Source: Acidobacteriota bacterium (lineage in GTDB: Bacteria > Acidobacteriota > Vicinamibacteria > Vicinamibacterales > UBA2999). Taken from it: DNA of 64,000 nucleotides. Location: the NCBI GenBank assembly GCA_030697165.1, contig JAUYQQ010000010.1, positions 186,001 to 250,000 on the forward strand. Direction: 5' to 3'. The notes beneath the pieces were generated by a model. The model was not told where the DNA came from, did no database searches, and saw nothing but the letters and a program-made list of their open reading frames with translations. Both the position numbers and the translations under genes were made by a program. This document shows, piece by piece, positions 39,597 to 47,419 of this stretch; position 1 is the stretch's first letter, and every line of letters starts with the position of its first letter.

Positions 39597-40475
39597 TCAC
39601 CTGAACTGGACGGCGATCATGGCCATCGTGTCGGTCGACTGCACTTGCACCACTGGTTGCGCATCGTAACGGATCTTCGCGGCCGGGCCGATCGAGATGT
39701 GCGGCGTCAGCTGATAACTGAGGCTGACGTCCCAATTCACCCGGACATCGTTGTTGTTCTCGAGATCGTAAAACAACTCGAGGTTGTGCGAGAGCAGGCC
39801 TTTCCTGGCGACTGGTGTCGCGAAGATGTTCCGCAGGTAGATCACCGGGCTTTGCTGATCCACCTCGCCGTTTTCGTTCTCCAAGTCTTCCCATTCGTAC
39901 CCGATGGCGGCCGACAGGCCGAGCGAGCGCCCGTCGCCCGGCGTGAAGTAACGAGTCAGACCTTGGAGAACTGTCCGGCGGTGGAGCACATGCTTCGGTT
40001 CATCCTTCTCCCAGATCGCGGCCGTGACCAGATCCCACGACCTGGCGATGTTGACCATGACCATGTCTGAGACCTTGGCCGTTGTCTGCTTGAAGTTGCC
40101 GTCTTGAGATCGCGATTCCTGGAGGACGAAGGACACGCCGACCTGGTTGGTGACCAGGCCCTTTCGCTGCGCAGAGAGAGTGTCAAGCGTGTATTCAAAG
40201 CCCGAGATCGAACCGGTCTGGTTCGCGAACGACCCTTGTCCTTCGATGTGGAACAGCCATCCGGGAGGCTGTGGGGTCACTTCGCGTGCATGCTTGAGCC
40301 ACCACTGGCCGTAGCCGGGCGGCTTGGCGGCGGAATCGGCGGGGGCCCCGGCAGGCTGCCCTTGAGCCGGCGGCGGCGCCGGTTGCTGCGCCGACAGGCC
40401 AGCCGACATGGCGGCACAAAGCGCGAGTGCAGACAGAACTCGTCGGGCCACGAGGCGATCGAACCTTCTCTTCAT
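39597..40475 (-). CDS. Outer-membrane beta-barrel protein, DUF481-like
   Basis: 292 aa with an N-terminal signal peptide (LSALALCAAMSAGLSAQQ), a proline/alanine-rich segment, then alternating amphipathic strands and a C-terminal strand ending AVQFR, the usual aromatic end of outer-membrane barrels. The pattern of short strands with conserved Y/F and the phrase GLLSHNLELFYDLENNND resembles DUF481/YdiY-type barrel proteins, whose function is unclear. The short membrane protein downstream is likely in the same transcript. Family assignment is by impression; the envelope location is much surer than the family. Confidence 0.7.
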   Translation of the reverse strand: MKRRFDRLVARRVLSALALCAAMSAGLSAQQPAPPPAQGQPAGAPADSAAKPPGYGQWWLKHAREVTPQPPGWLFHIEGQGSFANQTGSISGFEYTLDTLSAQRKGLVTNQVGVSFVLQESRSQDGNFKQTTAKVSDMVMVNIARSWDLVTAAIWEKDEPKHVLHRRTVLQGLTRYFTPGDGRSLGLSAAIGYEWEDLENENGEVDQQSPVIYLRNIFATPVARKGLLSHNLELFYDLENNNDVRVNWDVSLSYQLTPHISIGPAAKIRYDAQPVVQVQSTDTMAMIAVQFR

Positions 40476-40504
40476 TAATTAACTTCGCTGACGGTACAGA
40501 AGAC

Positions 40505-40535
40505 GGGCCCGCATCGCATTGTGCGACGCGGGCCC
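40505..40535 (-). terminator. Strong hairpin after the DUF697 gene
   Basis: Inverted repeat: GGGCCCGC (40505-40512) pairs with GCGGGCCC (40528-40535), one A/C mismatch, then TCGCA pairs with TGCGA around a 3-nt TTG loop. On the minus strand it follows the stop of the DUF697 gene by 17 nt and is followed by GTCTTCTGT, a weak T-rich tail. Probable intrinsic terminator separating the two genes. Confidence 0.65.
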
Positions 40536-40552
40536 TGCGATTCTCGAATCGG

Positions 40553-41005
40553 TCAGGCTCGGGCGACAGCCTTGCCCTTTTCGTACTCGCGCGTAAACAC
40601 GCTCTTGACCTTGGATGCGTCGAAGTCCAGTAGCGTGCCGCCGCCGGCAAAGTGCATGTCGAACACGCGACCCACCGCGTAGGTGGCCGCGCCGCCCGAG
40701 ACACCCATCGCCAACACTCCGCCGGCCTGGCCGATGACCGGGATGGCCTTCAGCAAGCTTCCGGCAATTGGCGCCAGCTGCCGCGACACGGCCGTGCCGG
40801 TCAACGCGCCGAGCGCAGCCTTGCCCTGGTTCTTGCTGAATGGGATCTCGTAGTGCGACGACAAATCCGCAACCATCTTCAGCTGGATGGCGGCGATGGC
40901 GGCAAGGTCAACCAGAGGCACCGGAATGAGTCCAGCACCCGCCGCAGCCAGGGTCCACTTGCGAATGATGGGGTCGGTCGCCGATGCGACGCTTTCGGTC
41001 GTCAT
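40553..41005 (-). CDS. DUF697-family membrane-associated protein
   Basis: 150 aa, starting at the ATG at 41005 where GGAGG sits 5 nt upstream; the longer open frame to 41191 has no such site. The sequence DPIIRKWTLAAAGAGLIPVPLVDLAAIAAIQ, the mid-chain LGALTGTAVSRQLAPIAGSLLKAIPVIG and a glycine-rich hydrophobic segment match the DUF697/YcjF type, small proteins with two to three membrane-associated helices often linked to GTPases or stress regulons. No GTPase gene is adjacent here. Exact role unknown. Confidence 0.75.
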   Translation of the reverse strand: MTTESVASATDPIIRKWTLAAAGAGLIPVPLVDLAAIAAIQLKMVADLSSHYEIPFSKNQGKAALGALTGTAVSRQLAPIAGSLLKAIPVIGQAGGVLAMGVSGGAATYAVGRVFDMHFAGGGTLLDFDASKVKSVFTREYEKGKAVARA

Positions 41006-41134
41006 GCTGTCCTCCAGAGAATTCTTATGATCTTGATCGATGGCGGCGGGCGATTGCCCGCGCGGGGTGTGTCCCGCAGGATTCGCTGGACGCTTCGCCG
41101 TAACAACCTTTTCGCGGCGAGACATCTCGGATGC

Positions 41135-41164
41135 ATAGTGGAGTGAATAGCCCAGCAATGTCAA
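41135..41164 (-). promoter_or_regulatory. Sigma-70-like promoter for the DUF697 gene
   Basis: On the minus strand a perfect TTGACA (plus 41159-41164) is followed after 18 bp by CACTAT (plus 41135-41140). This places the start of transcription about 120 nt upstream of the ATG at 41005, leaving a long 5' leader without an obvious reading frame. Confidence 0.45.
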
Positions 41165-41267
41165 GGTTTTGGTGCACTTCCACCTCGACAATAGAGGGAC
41201 CTACAGCTCTCAAGCCTTGGTCGAGTTTACCTCCAAGTGTGCTGGAGCTCCACAACCTGGTGCTTGA

Positions 41268-42050
41268 TCAGGGCCGCGGCGGATACAGCCACGCGAGCAT
41301 GGCGCCCGCGCGTGCCGCCCAGGCGGCTTCGCTGTGCGTCGCGCCCTCGAACTCGGCGTAGTGCAAGTCCACGCCTTCGGCGTATCCCGCCCCCACGAGC
41401 GCCGCCTTCAATAACCGCGCATCGTCCAGGCCGCGGCGCCCTTCGGCGGTACCCATGTCCACCCACAGCCGCAACGCGGGCCTGGGCCGGGCCTGGCGCA
41501 CCGTCTTCAGGACCGCGCGCCGGTCCCACCACACCGACGGCGACAGCACGGCCAGGCGGCTGAACACCTCGGGATGCGTGAAGCCCAGATGCAGCGTCAC
41601 CAGCCCGCCAAGCGACGAGCCCCCAAGGCCGGTATGGGCGGCATCCGGCAGCGTGCGATAGGTGCGATCGATGAGGGGCTTCACTTCTTCGACGATCAGG
41701 CGGCCGTACGCGCCGGCCAGCCCGCCGCCGAGCCGCGCATCCTTCGTGGGGGTGTACTCGTGAATCCGCTCGTCACCGGTGTTGTAGATACCGACGATGA
41801 TCAACGGGTGGAGCTCGCCGGCCGCGATCAGCCCGGCCGCGGTTTCGCCGACCCGCCAGTGCTCGCCCGGCTGAAAGGCGGTCTCGGGATCGAACAGGTT
41901 CTGCCCGTCGTGCATATAAAGCACGGGGTAGCGGCGGCCTGGGTCGCCGGCATAGCCGGGGGGCAGCCAGACCAGCAGGTCGCGGTCGTCGGGCAGGAAG
42001 GCGGAATGGAACTGCTCGTGCCGTTGGAGCGTGGCGTTCGGAGGGTGCAT
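41268..42050 (-). CDS. Alpha/beta-hydrolase, esterase-D-like
   Basis: 260 aa cytoplasmic esterase-fold protein. Visible: LLVWLPPGYAGDPGRRYPVLYMHDGQN near the N terminus, the nucleophile elbow GGSSLGG near residue 145, an acid candidate in LWVDMGT and a catalytic His in the C-terminal ATHSEAAW. This layout is that of the putative-esterase family (enterochelin esterase/esterase D). Substrate unknown. It is divergent from a second esterase-fold gene at 42084, 33 nt away, so the two probably share a promoter region. Confidence 0.85.
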   Translation of the reverse strand: MHPPNATLQRHEQFHSAFLPDDRDLLVWLPPGYAGDPGRRYPVLYMHDGQNLFDPETAFQPGEHWRVGETAAGLIAAGELHPLIIVGIYNTGDERIHEYTPTKDARLGGGLAGAYGRLIVEEVKPLIDRTYRTLPDAAHTGLGGSSLGGLVTLHLGFTHPEVFSRLAVLSPSVWWDRRAVLKTVRQARPRPALRLWVDMGTAEGRRGLDDARLLKAALVGAGYAEGVDLHYAEFEGATHSEAAWAARAGAMLAWLYPPRP

Positions 42051-42083
42051 CGGGCCGCACGATCAGTATAGGCTTCAGGGTGC

Positions 42084-42794
42084 ATGACCCGCGACCACCA
42101 TAAGTGGTTTTCCCGCTCGCTGAACCGCGACATGGAGCTGCTGATCTTCGGGCACGATGGCCCGCCGGTCATCGTGTTTCCTTCGTCGCAGGGGGCGTTT
42201 TTCGAGTACGAGGACCGGGGGATGGTCGGCGCCCTGGCCGACAAGCTGGAGCACGGCCGGCTACGGTTGTTTTGCGTGTCGTCGGTCGACAGCGAAAGCT
42301 GGTACTGCAAGAAGATTCACCCGCGCCACCGGGTCGAGCGGCACCTGCACTACGAGGACTACCTCCTGAACGAGGTCGTGCCGCTCGTGCGTCACCTCAC
42401 CCGCCACGACAACATCGGCGTGACCGGCTGCAGCTTTGGCGCCTATCACGCCATGGCGCTGGCGCTGCGGCACCCGTATACGTTCACGTCGTGCATCACC
42501 ATGGGCGGCGCCTTCGACATCACCCAGTTTCTCGACGGCTACCACGACGAGGACTGCTACTTCCTCAACCCGCCGGCCTTCCTGCCGGGGCTGTCGGATC
42601 CGTACTACCTGGATCAGTTCCGGCGCAACAAGTGGGTGATCGTCACCGGCGACCACGACATCTGCCGGGCCCCCAACGAACAGTTCGCGGCGATCCTGCG
42701 CGCCAAGGGCATCCCGCACGCCCTGCACGTGTGGAACGATTCCAAACACGACTGGCCGTACTGGCGCCCGATGGCCGCGGCGTATGTTCCTTGA
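42084..42794 (+). CDS. Esterase-fold protein, first gene of the ligase cassette
   Basis: 236 aa. It carries an alpha/beta-hydrolase nucleophile elbow (TGCSFGAYHAM, Ser near residue 115), an oxyanion-side segment near PPVIVFPSSQGAFFEYED, an Asp in VTGDHDICR and a His in SKHDWPYW, a plausible catalytic triad. It resembles the short esterase-like proteins encoded next to ATP-grasp genes. It is followed by an ATP-grasp gene, a GCS2-type ligase and another ATP-grasp-like protein on the same strand, which suggests that it trims, releases or hydrolyses a product of those ligases (inference). Confidence 0.8.
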   Translation: MTRDHHKWFSRSLNRDMELLIFGHDGPPVIVFPSSQGAFFEYEDRGMVGALADKLEHGRLRLFCVSSVDSESWYCKKIHPRHRVERHLHYEDYLLNEVVPLVRHLTRHDNIGVTGCSFGAYHAMALALRHPYTFTSCITMGGAFDITQFLDGYHDEDCYFLNPPAFLPGLSDPYYLDQFRRNKWVIVTGDHDICRAPNEQFAAILRAKGIPHALHVWNDSKHDWPYWRPMAAAYVP

Positions 42795-42868
42795 CGGGAG
42801 TCGGGAGTCGGGAGTCGGGGGTCGGGGGTCGGGAGACGGGAGTCGGGAGTCGGGAGTCGGGAGTCGGG
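42795..42868. repeat. Tandem heptad repeat (CGGGAGT)n
   Basis: About ten copies of the 7-bp unit CGGGAGT, some changed to CGGGGGT or CGGGAGA, immediately after the stop of the esterase gene. The same heptad recurs at 42980, 59839 and 61998. Confidence 0.9.
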
Positions 42869-42979
42869 CCCGCCTCCGCTCGGCTCAAGACGACGAGCTA
42901 CGGCGAGGTCTCGCCGAAGCGGCCCTTGGCCGCGGAGGCGGAAGTCGGGAGTAAGCTAGTGCCCATGGTCGTCAGATTT

Positions 42980-43014
42980 CGACTCCCGGTTACCGGTTCC
43001 CGACTCCCGGCAGG
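42980..43014. repeat. Dispersed GACTCCCGG repeat element
   Basis: Two CGACTCCCGG units around a GGTTACCGGTTCCC core, ending in CGGCAGG just before the ATP-grasp start at 43021. An almost identical arrangement precedes hisC at 61998-62029. The AGG at its end may serve as a ribosome binding site. Confidence 0.8.
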
Positions 43015-43020
43015 TCTTTT

Positions 43021-43962
43021 ATGAAGAAGATTGGCATCCTGTTCGGAATGGAGAACACGTTCCCCGCGGCGCTCGTCGAGCGCATCACGGCCATGAACGT
43101 GGCCGGCGTGTCGGCGGAGTTCGTGCAGATCGCCGACGTGCGCATGGCCGAGCCCTGCGGCTACGACGTCATTGTCGATCGCATCTCGCACGACATCCCG
43201 TACTACCGCTCGTACCTGAAGAACGCGGCGCTTTGTGGCGCGCGGATTATCAACAACCCGTTCTGGTGGAGCGCCGACGACAAGTTCTTCAACTACGCGC
43301 TGGCCACCAAGCTCGGGGTCGCCATTCCGCCGACCATCCTGTTGCCGCACAAGGAGCACCCGACCGGCACCACCGAGCGGTCGATGCGCAACCTCAAGTA
43401 CCCGCTCGACTGGGACGCGATCTTCGACTACGTCGGGTTTCCGGCGTTCCTGAAGCCGTTTGACGGCGGCGGCTGGCGCGACGTCTACAAGATCAACAAC
43501 CGCGAGGAGTTCTTCGCGGCCTACGACCAGACCAGAACCCTGTGCATGACGCTGCAGCGCGGCGTTGACTTCAAGGAGTACTTCCGCTGTTACGTGGTCG
43601 GTCAGGAACACGTCCGCATCATGCCCTACGACCCGCGGCTGCCCTTCCACGAGCGCTACGTGAAGAACCCGCCGGAGTACCCGAAGGCGCTAATCGAGCG
43701 GGTCGAGCGCGATGCCCGCACGCTGTGCCGGGCACTCGGCTACGATCTCAACACCGTCGAGTTCGCCGTCGAGGACGGCGTGCCCTACGCCATCGACTTC
43801 ATGAACCCGGCGCCCGATGCGGATCTGCACTCGGTGGGCCAGGCCAACTTCGACTGGATTGTGAACGCGGTGGCCGACCTGGCCGTGAAGCAGGCCGCCG
43901 AACCCGCACCCCCGGCGAGCTACCGGTGGGATGCACTCCTGAAAGGTTCAGGGGGGTTCTGA
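43021..43962 (+). CDS. ATP-grasp ligase-like protein
   Basis: 313 aa. N-terminal pre-ATP-grasp segment (KKIGILFGMENTFP), then the ATP-grasp fold: FPAFLKPFDGGGWRDVYKI (lysine and glycine-rich loop near residue 145), EYFRCYVVGQEHVRIMPYDP, and a C-terminal metal/ATP-binding stretch TVEFAVEDGVPYAIDFMNPAPD with acidic residues and Asn. Such enzymes activate a carboxylate as acyl phosphate and join it to an amine or other nucleophile. The downstream gene is a GCS2-type ligase. Substrates unknown. The start at ATG 43021 follows CGGCAGG 6 nt away. Confidence 0.85.
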   Translation: MKKIGILFGMENTFPAALVERITAMNVAGVSAEFVQIADVRMAEPCGYDVIVDRISHDIPYYRSYLKNAALCGARIINNPFWWSADDKFFNYALATKLGVAIPPTILLPHKEHPTGTTERSMRNLKYPLDWDAIFDYVGFPAFLKPFDGGGWRDVYKINNREEFFAAYDQTRTLCMTLQRGVDFKEYFRCYVVGQEHVRIMPYDPRLPFHERYVKNPPEYPKALIERVERDARTLCRALGYDLNTVEFAVEDGVPYAIDFMNPAPDADLHSVGQANFDWIVNAVADLAVKQAAEPAPPASYRWDALLKGSGGF

Positions 43963-43982
43963 ATGGTTCAGGACTGTTCCTT

Positions 43983-44033
43983 CCCCGAACCACCCCGAAC
44001 CTCACGAACCTCCCCGAACCTCCCTGAACCTCT
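43983..44033. repeat. Short tandem GAACC(N)n repeats upstream of the GCS2 ligase
   Basis: Five CCCGAACC/CTGAACC-type units spaced 9-11 nt fill the gap before the ATG at 44034. Complementary GGTTCAGG units occur just upstream (43945-43975), so the transcript could fold into several alternative hairpins over the start region. Confidence 0.75.
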
Positions 44034-45137
44034 ATGAAGCCGTCCTTTTCCATCGGCATCGAAGAGGAATACCAGACCATCGATCCGGTCACCTACGACC
44101 TGCGATCGCACATCAACGCCGAGATCATCGCCAAGGGCAAGCGGCAGCTCGACGAGCGGATCAAGGCCGAGATGCACCAGTCGGTGGTCGAAGTCGGCAC
44201 CGGGGTCTGCCGCAACATGCAGGAGGCGCGCGCCGACATCGTCAACCTGCGGCGCGCCATGGTGAACCTGGCCCGGGACAACGGCCTGCTGCTGTGCGCC
44301 GGCGCCACGCATCCGTTCGCCGACTGGCGCGCCCAGGACATCTATCCGGACGAGCGCTACCGCCAGGTCGTTGAAGACATGCAGCTCGTCGCCCGCTCGA
44401 ACCTGATCTTCGGGCTGCACGTGCACATCGGCATCGAAGACCGCGAGGTGGCCATCCACCTGATGAACCAGGTCCGCTACTTCCTGCCCCATTTGCTGGC
44501 GCTCTCGGCCAACTCGCCGTTCTGGATCGGCGACAACACCGGCCTCAAGTCGTATCGCTGCAAGGTGTTCGACAAGTTCCCGCGCACCAACATCCCCGAC
44601 ACCTACACGAGCTGGGCCGACTACGAAAGCTTCGTCAACCTGTTGATCAAGACCAACAGCATGGACAACGCCAAGAAGATCTGGTGGGACGTGCGGCCGC
44701 ACCCGTTCTTCTCGACCGTCGAAGTGCGCATCTGCGACATCCCCATGCGCGTGGACGAGACGCTGGCGCTCGCCGCCCTGATCCAGGCGACCATGGCCAA
44801 GCTCTACAAGCTGCACTCGCGCAACCAGGGTTTCCGCATGTATAGCCGCGCGTTGATCATGGAGAACAAGTGGCGGGCGGCGCGCTACGGGCTCGAGGGC
44901 AAGCTGATCGACTTCGGCCAGGAGACCGAGGTCCCGGCCAAGGACCTGATGCTCGAATACCTCGATTTCGTGGACGATGTAGTGGACGAGCTGGGCAGCC
45001 GCAACGAGATCGACTACATCAGGACCATGCTCGAACACGGCAACGGCGCCGAACGCCAGCTCGCCGTCTTCGCCGAGACTCAAGATCTCAACAAAGTGGT
45101 CGAGTACATGGTCGCCGAGACTCAGGCGGGACTCTAA
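44034..45137 (+). CDS. Carboxylate-amine ligase, GCS2/YbdK family
   Basis: 367 aa, full length for the YbdK-type branch of glutamate-cysteine ligase family 2. Seen: the N-terminal SIGIEEEYQTID (metal-binding glutamates), HQSVVEVGTG, LLCAGATHPF, a conserved GLHVHIGIEDRE, TVEVRICDIPMRVDE and RAARYGLEGKLIDFG. The family forms gamma- or alpha-amide bonds between an amino-acid carboxylate and an amine with ATP. The position between two ATP-grasp-like genes suggests a multistep amide-forming pathway. It is not the anchored gshA of a glutathione operon, as no gshB-type synthetase partner with a glutathione signature is seen. Confidence 0.9.
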   Translation: MKPSFSIGIEEEYQTIDPVTYDLRSHINAEIIAKGKRQLDERIKAEMHQSVVEVGTGVCRNMQEARADIVNLRRAMVNLARDNGLLLCAGATHPFADWRAQDIYPDERYRQVVEDMQLVARSNLIFGLHVHIGIEDREVAIHLMNQVRYFLPHLLALSANSPFWIGDNTGLKSYRCKVFDKFPRTNIPDTYTSWADYESFVNLLIKTNSMDNAKKIWWDVRPHPFFSTVEVRICDIPMRVDETLALAALIQATMAKLYKLHSRNQGFRMYSRALIMENKWRAARYGLEGKLIDFGQETEVPAKDLMLEYLDFVDDVVDELGSRNEIDYIRTMLEHGNGAERQLAVFAETQDLNKVVEYMVAETQAGL

Positions 45138-45200
45138 AAAGGGACCTGCTCCCATTTTAGAGGACTTACGTAAACCGTAAAATGGGAGCAGGTCCCTTTT
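45137..45200. repeat. Perfect 23-bp inverted repeat, REP-like
   Basis: Arm 45137-45159 begins AAAAGGGACCTGCTCCC; arm 45178-45200 is its exact complement. The 18-nt loop contains the palindrome TTACGTAA. The element begins at the stop codon of the GCS2 ligase and ends at the TTG start of the next gene. It may work as a terminator/attenuator hairpin and looks like a non-autonomous dispersed repeat. Confidence 0.85.
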
Positions 45201-46395
45201 GATTCCACAGTTACGCCGGTCGTTCAACGAGTCGTGGTCAGAGCGCTCGTACCGCGGCCTCCTCGCTCGGCTCGAAACGCGCACCGTCGCCTCGATCGGC
45301 TTTCCGATCAGCGAAACGCCCTGCTTCTTCCCGCGCTCGCTGATGGACGAACTGTCGGCGACCGGCCTCGAGCTGGCCAGCCAGATTCTCGATCGCCCCG
45401 ACGCCCGCGCCGCCGCGCTCGCCGCGGTGCCCGACCGGTTCAGGGGGCCGAACGCCGAGACGCATCCCACGTTCCTGCAGGTGGACTTCGGCCTGGTGCT
45501 CGGGCCATCGGGCGCGATCGAGCCGAAGCTCGTCGAACTCCAGGCGTTCGCTTCGCTGTACGGGTTTCAACTGGCGGTGGCCGAGGCCTATCGCGACGCG
45601 TTTGCGCTGGACCCGTCGCTCGGCATGTTCCTGGCGGGCCTGCAGGCGGCGCAGTACCACGACCTCGTCGGCCAGGCGTTGCTGAACGGCCACGATCCGA
45701 AACACGTGGTGCTGATGGAGATCGAGCCGCGCAAGCAGAAGACCTGGCCCGACTTCGTCGTCTCCGAGGACATGTGGGGCGTGCGCGCGGTGGACACGTC
45801 GGAGATCGAACGCGACGGCCGGCGCCTGTTCTACCAGCGCGATGGCCAGCGGACTCCGATCGCGCGGATCTACAACCGCGTCATCCCCGACGAGCTCGAA
45901 CGCAAGAACGTGCCGCTGCCGTTCGACTACCGCGACGACCTCGAGGTGGAGTGGGCCGGCCATCCGTCGTGGTACTTCCAGATCAGCAAGTTCTCCATTC
46001 CGTGGCTGAAGCACCGCGCGGTCCCCGAGACGACGTTCTTGCACCAGCTCGATCGACTGCCGGCCGACCGGGAGCGCTACCTGCTGAAGCCGCTGTTCTC
46101 GTTCGCCGGCGGCGGCATCATCTTCGCGCCAACCGATGCGCAGGTCGCCGCCATTCCCGCTGACGAGCGGGCGAACTACATCCTGCAGGAACGCATCCGG
46201 TTCGAGCCCGTGATCGACACGCCCGAGGGCCCGACCCAGGCCGAGATCCGGATCATGTATGTACGATCTGCCAAGGGGTTTCAGCCGGTGCTGCCGTTGA
46301 TCCGCATGGGGCGCGGCAAGATGATGGGCGTCGATCACAACAAGGGGTTGCGATGGGTGGGCGCCTCGGCCGGGCTGATCGCCGACGGTCAGTAG
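45199..46395 (+). CDS. ATP-grasp-like protein of unknown function
   Basis: Up to 398 aa starting at TTG 45199, which lies inside the right arm of the inverted repeat and has no ribosome binding site; a later start is possible (ATG at 45343), but conserved-looking residues precede it. Features suggesting an ATP-grasp-like ligase: acidic TQAEIRIMYV near residue 352, YLLKPLFSFAGGGIIFAP (lysine and glycine-rich loop near 295), and NKGLRWVGASAGLI at the C terminus. Early segments such as FPISETPCFFP and FLQVDFGLV contain potential catalytic Cys/Asp. The protein probably acts with the ATP-grasp and GCS2 enzymes encoded upstream. Family name not recognised with certainty. Confidence 0.75.
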   Translation: MIPQLRRSFNESWSERSYRGLLARLETRTVASIGFPISETPCFFPRSLMDELSATGLELASQILDRPDARAAALAAVPDRFRGPNAETHPTFLQVDFGLVLGPSGAIEPKLVELQAFASLYGFQLAVAEAYRDAFALDPSLGMFLAGLQAAQYHDLVGQALLNGHDPKHVVLMEIEPRKQKTWPDFVVSEDMWGVRAVDTSEIERDGRRLFYQRDGQRTPIARIYNRVIPDELERKNVPLPFDYRDDLEVEWAGHPSWYFQISKFSIPWLKHRAVPETTFLHQLDRLPADRERYLLKPLFSFAGGGIIFAPTDAQVAAIPADERANYILQERIRFEPVIDTPEGPTQAEIRIMYVRSAKGFQPVLPLIRMGRGKMMGVDHNKGLRWVGASAGLIADGQ

Positions 46396-46396
46396 C

Positions 46397-47419
46397 GTGA
46401 GTTCGTACGGCATCGCCGGGATCTCGGTCGCGGTGACCATTGTCGTGGGCCTGGCGATTCAACAGTTCACGCCCACCAACCCGATTGCGTTCCTGCTGTT
46501 CGTGCCGCCGATCCTGGTGACGGCGATGTGGACCGACCTGCGCGCCAGCCTGGTGGCGACGTTGATGGGTGGGTTGGCCGCCGAGTTTTTCTTTCGGTTG
46601 CCGTACCTGGCCTTTCCCCGGGCATCGGACGAGGTCGTGCCGCTGTCGCTGTATCTCGTGATCGGCGCCGGCATCTCGGTGCTGGCGCACCGGCTGGCCA
46701 AGGCGCGCGCCGATGCGCAGGCGGCCAATCACCTCAAGGACGAGTTCCTCGCCTCGTTGTCACACGAACTGCGAACACCCCTCAACGCATTGCTGGGCTG
46801 GATCCAGCTGCTGCGGTCGGGCCAGCTGTCGGAGGTCAAGCGGGCCCGCGCGCTCGATGCGATTGAACGCAGCGCCGAGCTCCAATTCCGCCTGATTGCC
46901 GACCTGCTGGACGAGTCGGCGGCCATGACCGGCAAGCTGCGGCTCACCCGAGAGACCGTGGACGTGGCGCCGTTGATCGAGGGGGTCGTGGAGTCGATGC
47001 GGGCCGCCGCCGAGGACAAGGGCCTGGAACTTCACGCCACGATCAGCCAGGTCGGCACCAGGAACCTGGACCCCTCGCGGCTGCAGCAGATCGTGGCCAA
47101 CCTGCTGTCGAACGCCGTCAAGTTCACGCCGTCGGGCGGCCGCGTCGACACCGTCGTCAGCGACGTCGCCGGCGACCTGTGCATTGTCGTGGCCAACACC
47201 GGCCCGGGGATCCCGCCCGACTTCCTGCCGTTCGTGTTCGATCGGTTCCGGCAGGCCGATGCCAGCCCGACGCGCGAGCAGGCCGGACTTGGCCTGGGGC
47301 TGGCGATCGTGCGCCACCTCGTCGAACTGCATGGCGGCACCGTCGAGGCCAGCAGCACGCCCGGCGAGGGCGCCACGTTCACCGTGCGGCTTCCGGCGAG
47401 CGCACCGTCACGTTCGTGA
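46397..47419 (+). CDS. Membrane sensor histidine kinase
   Basis: 340 aa, GTG start 1 nt after the stop of the preceding gene, so probably translated from the same transcript. N-terminal region with three to four membrane segments (about residues 5-100) resembles the DUF4118/KdpD-type sensor; then HisKA with the phosphoacceptor SLSHELRTPLNALLGW near 125; HATPase with N box NLLSNAVKFTP near 237, G1 NTGPGIPP, G2 GLGLGLAIV. No response regulator gene is adjacent. The last 41 nt overlap the 3' end of the convergent modC-like gene. Confidence 0.92.
   Translation: MSSYGIAGISVAVTIVVGLAIQQFTPTNPIAFLLFVPPILVTAMWTDLRASLVATLMGGLAAEFFFRLPYLAFPRASDEVVPLSLYLVIGAGISVLAHRLAKARADAQAANHLKDEFLASLSHELRTPLNALLGWIQLLRSGQLSEVKRARALDAIERSAELQFRLIADLLDESAAMTGKLRLTRETVDVAPLIEGVVESMRAAAEDKGLELHATISQVGTRNLDPSRLQQIVANLLSNAVKFTPSGGRVDTVVSDVAGDLCIVVANTGPGIPPDFLPFVFDRFRQADASPTREQAGLGLGLAIVRHLVELHGGTVEASSTPGEGATFTVRLPASAPSRS

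Noticed and set aside
38464-41005. PAP2, barrel and DUF697 genes as part of the biosynthetic cluster
   Set aside because: No biosynthetic link; they look like ordinary envelope genes flanking the cluster.
42795-42868. CRISPR array
   Set aside because: Units are 7 bp and contiguous, with no spacers and no cas genes nearby.
43021-45137. Glutathione biosynthesis (gshA/gshB)
   Set aside because: The GCS2 protein is of the YbdK type and the ATP-grasp protein lacks recognisable glutathione synthetase motifs.
45137-45200. Insertion sequence
   Set aside because: Only 64 bp with no transposase; target-site duplication not evident. Kept as a REP-like repeat.
43968-45470. 500-codon minus-strand frame
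   Set aside because: Antisense to the GCS2 ligase, with Val/His/Asp-rich shadow composition.
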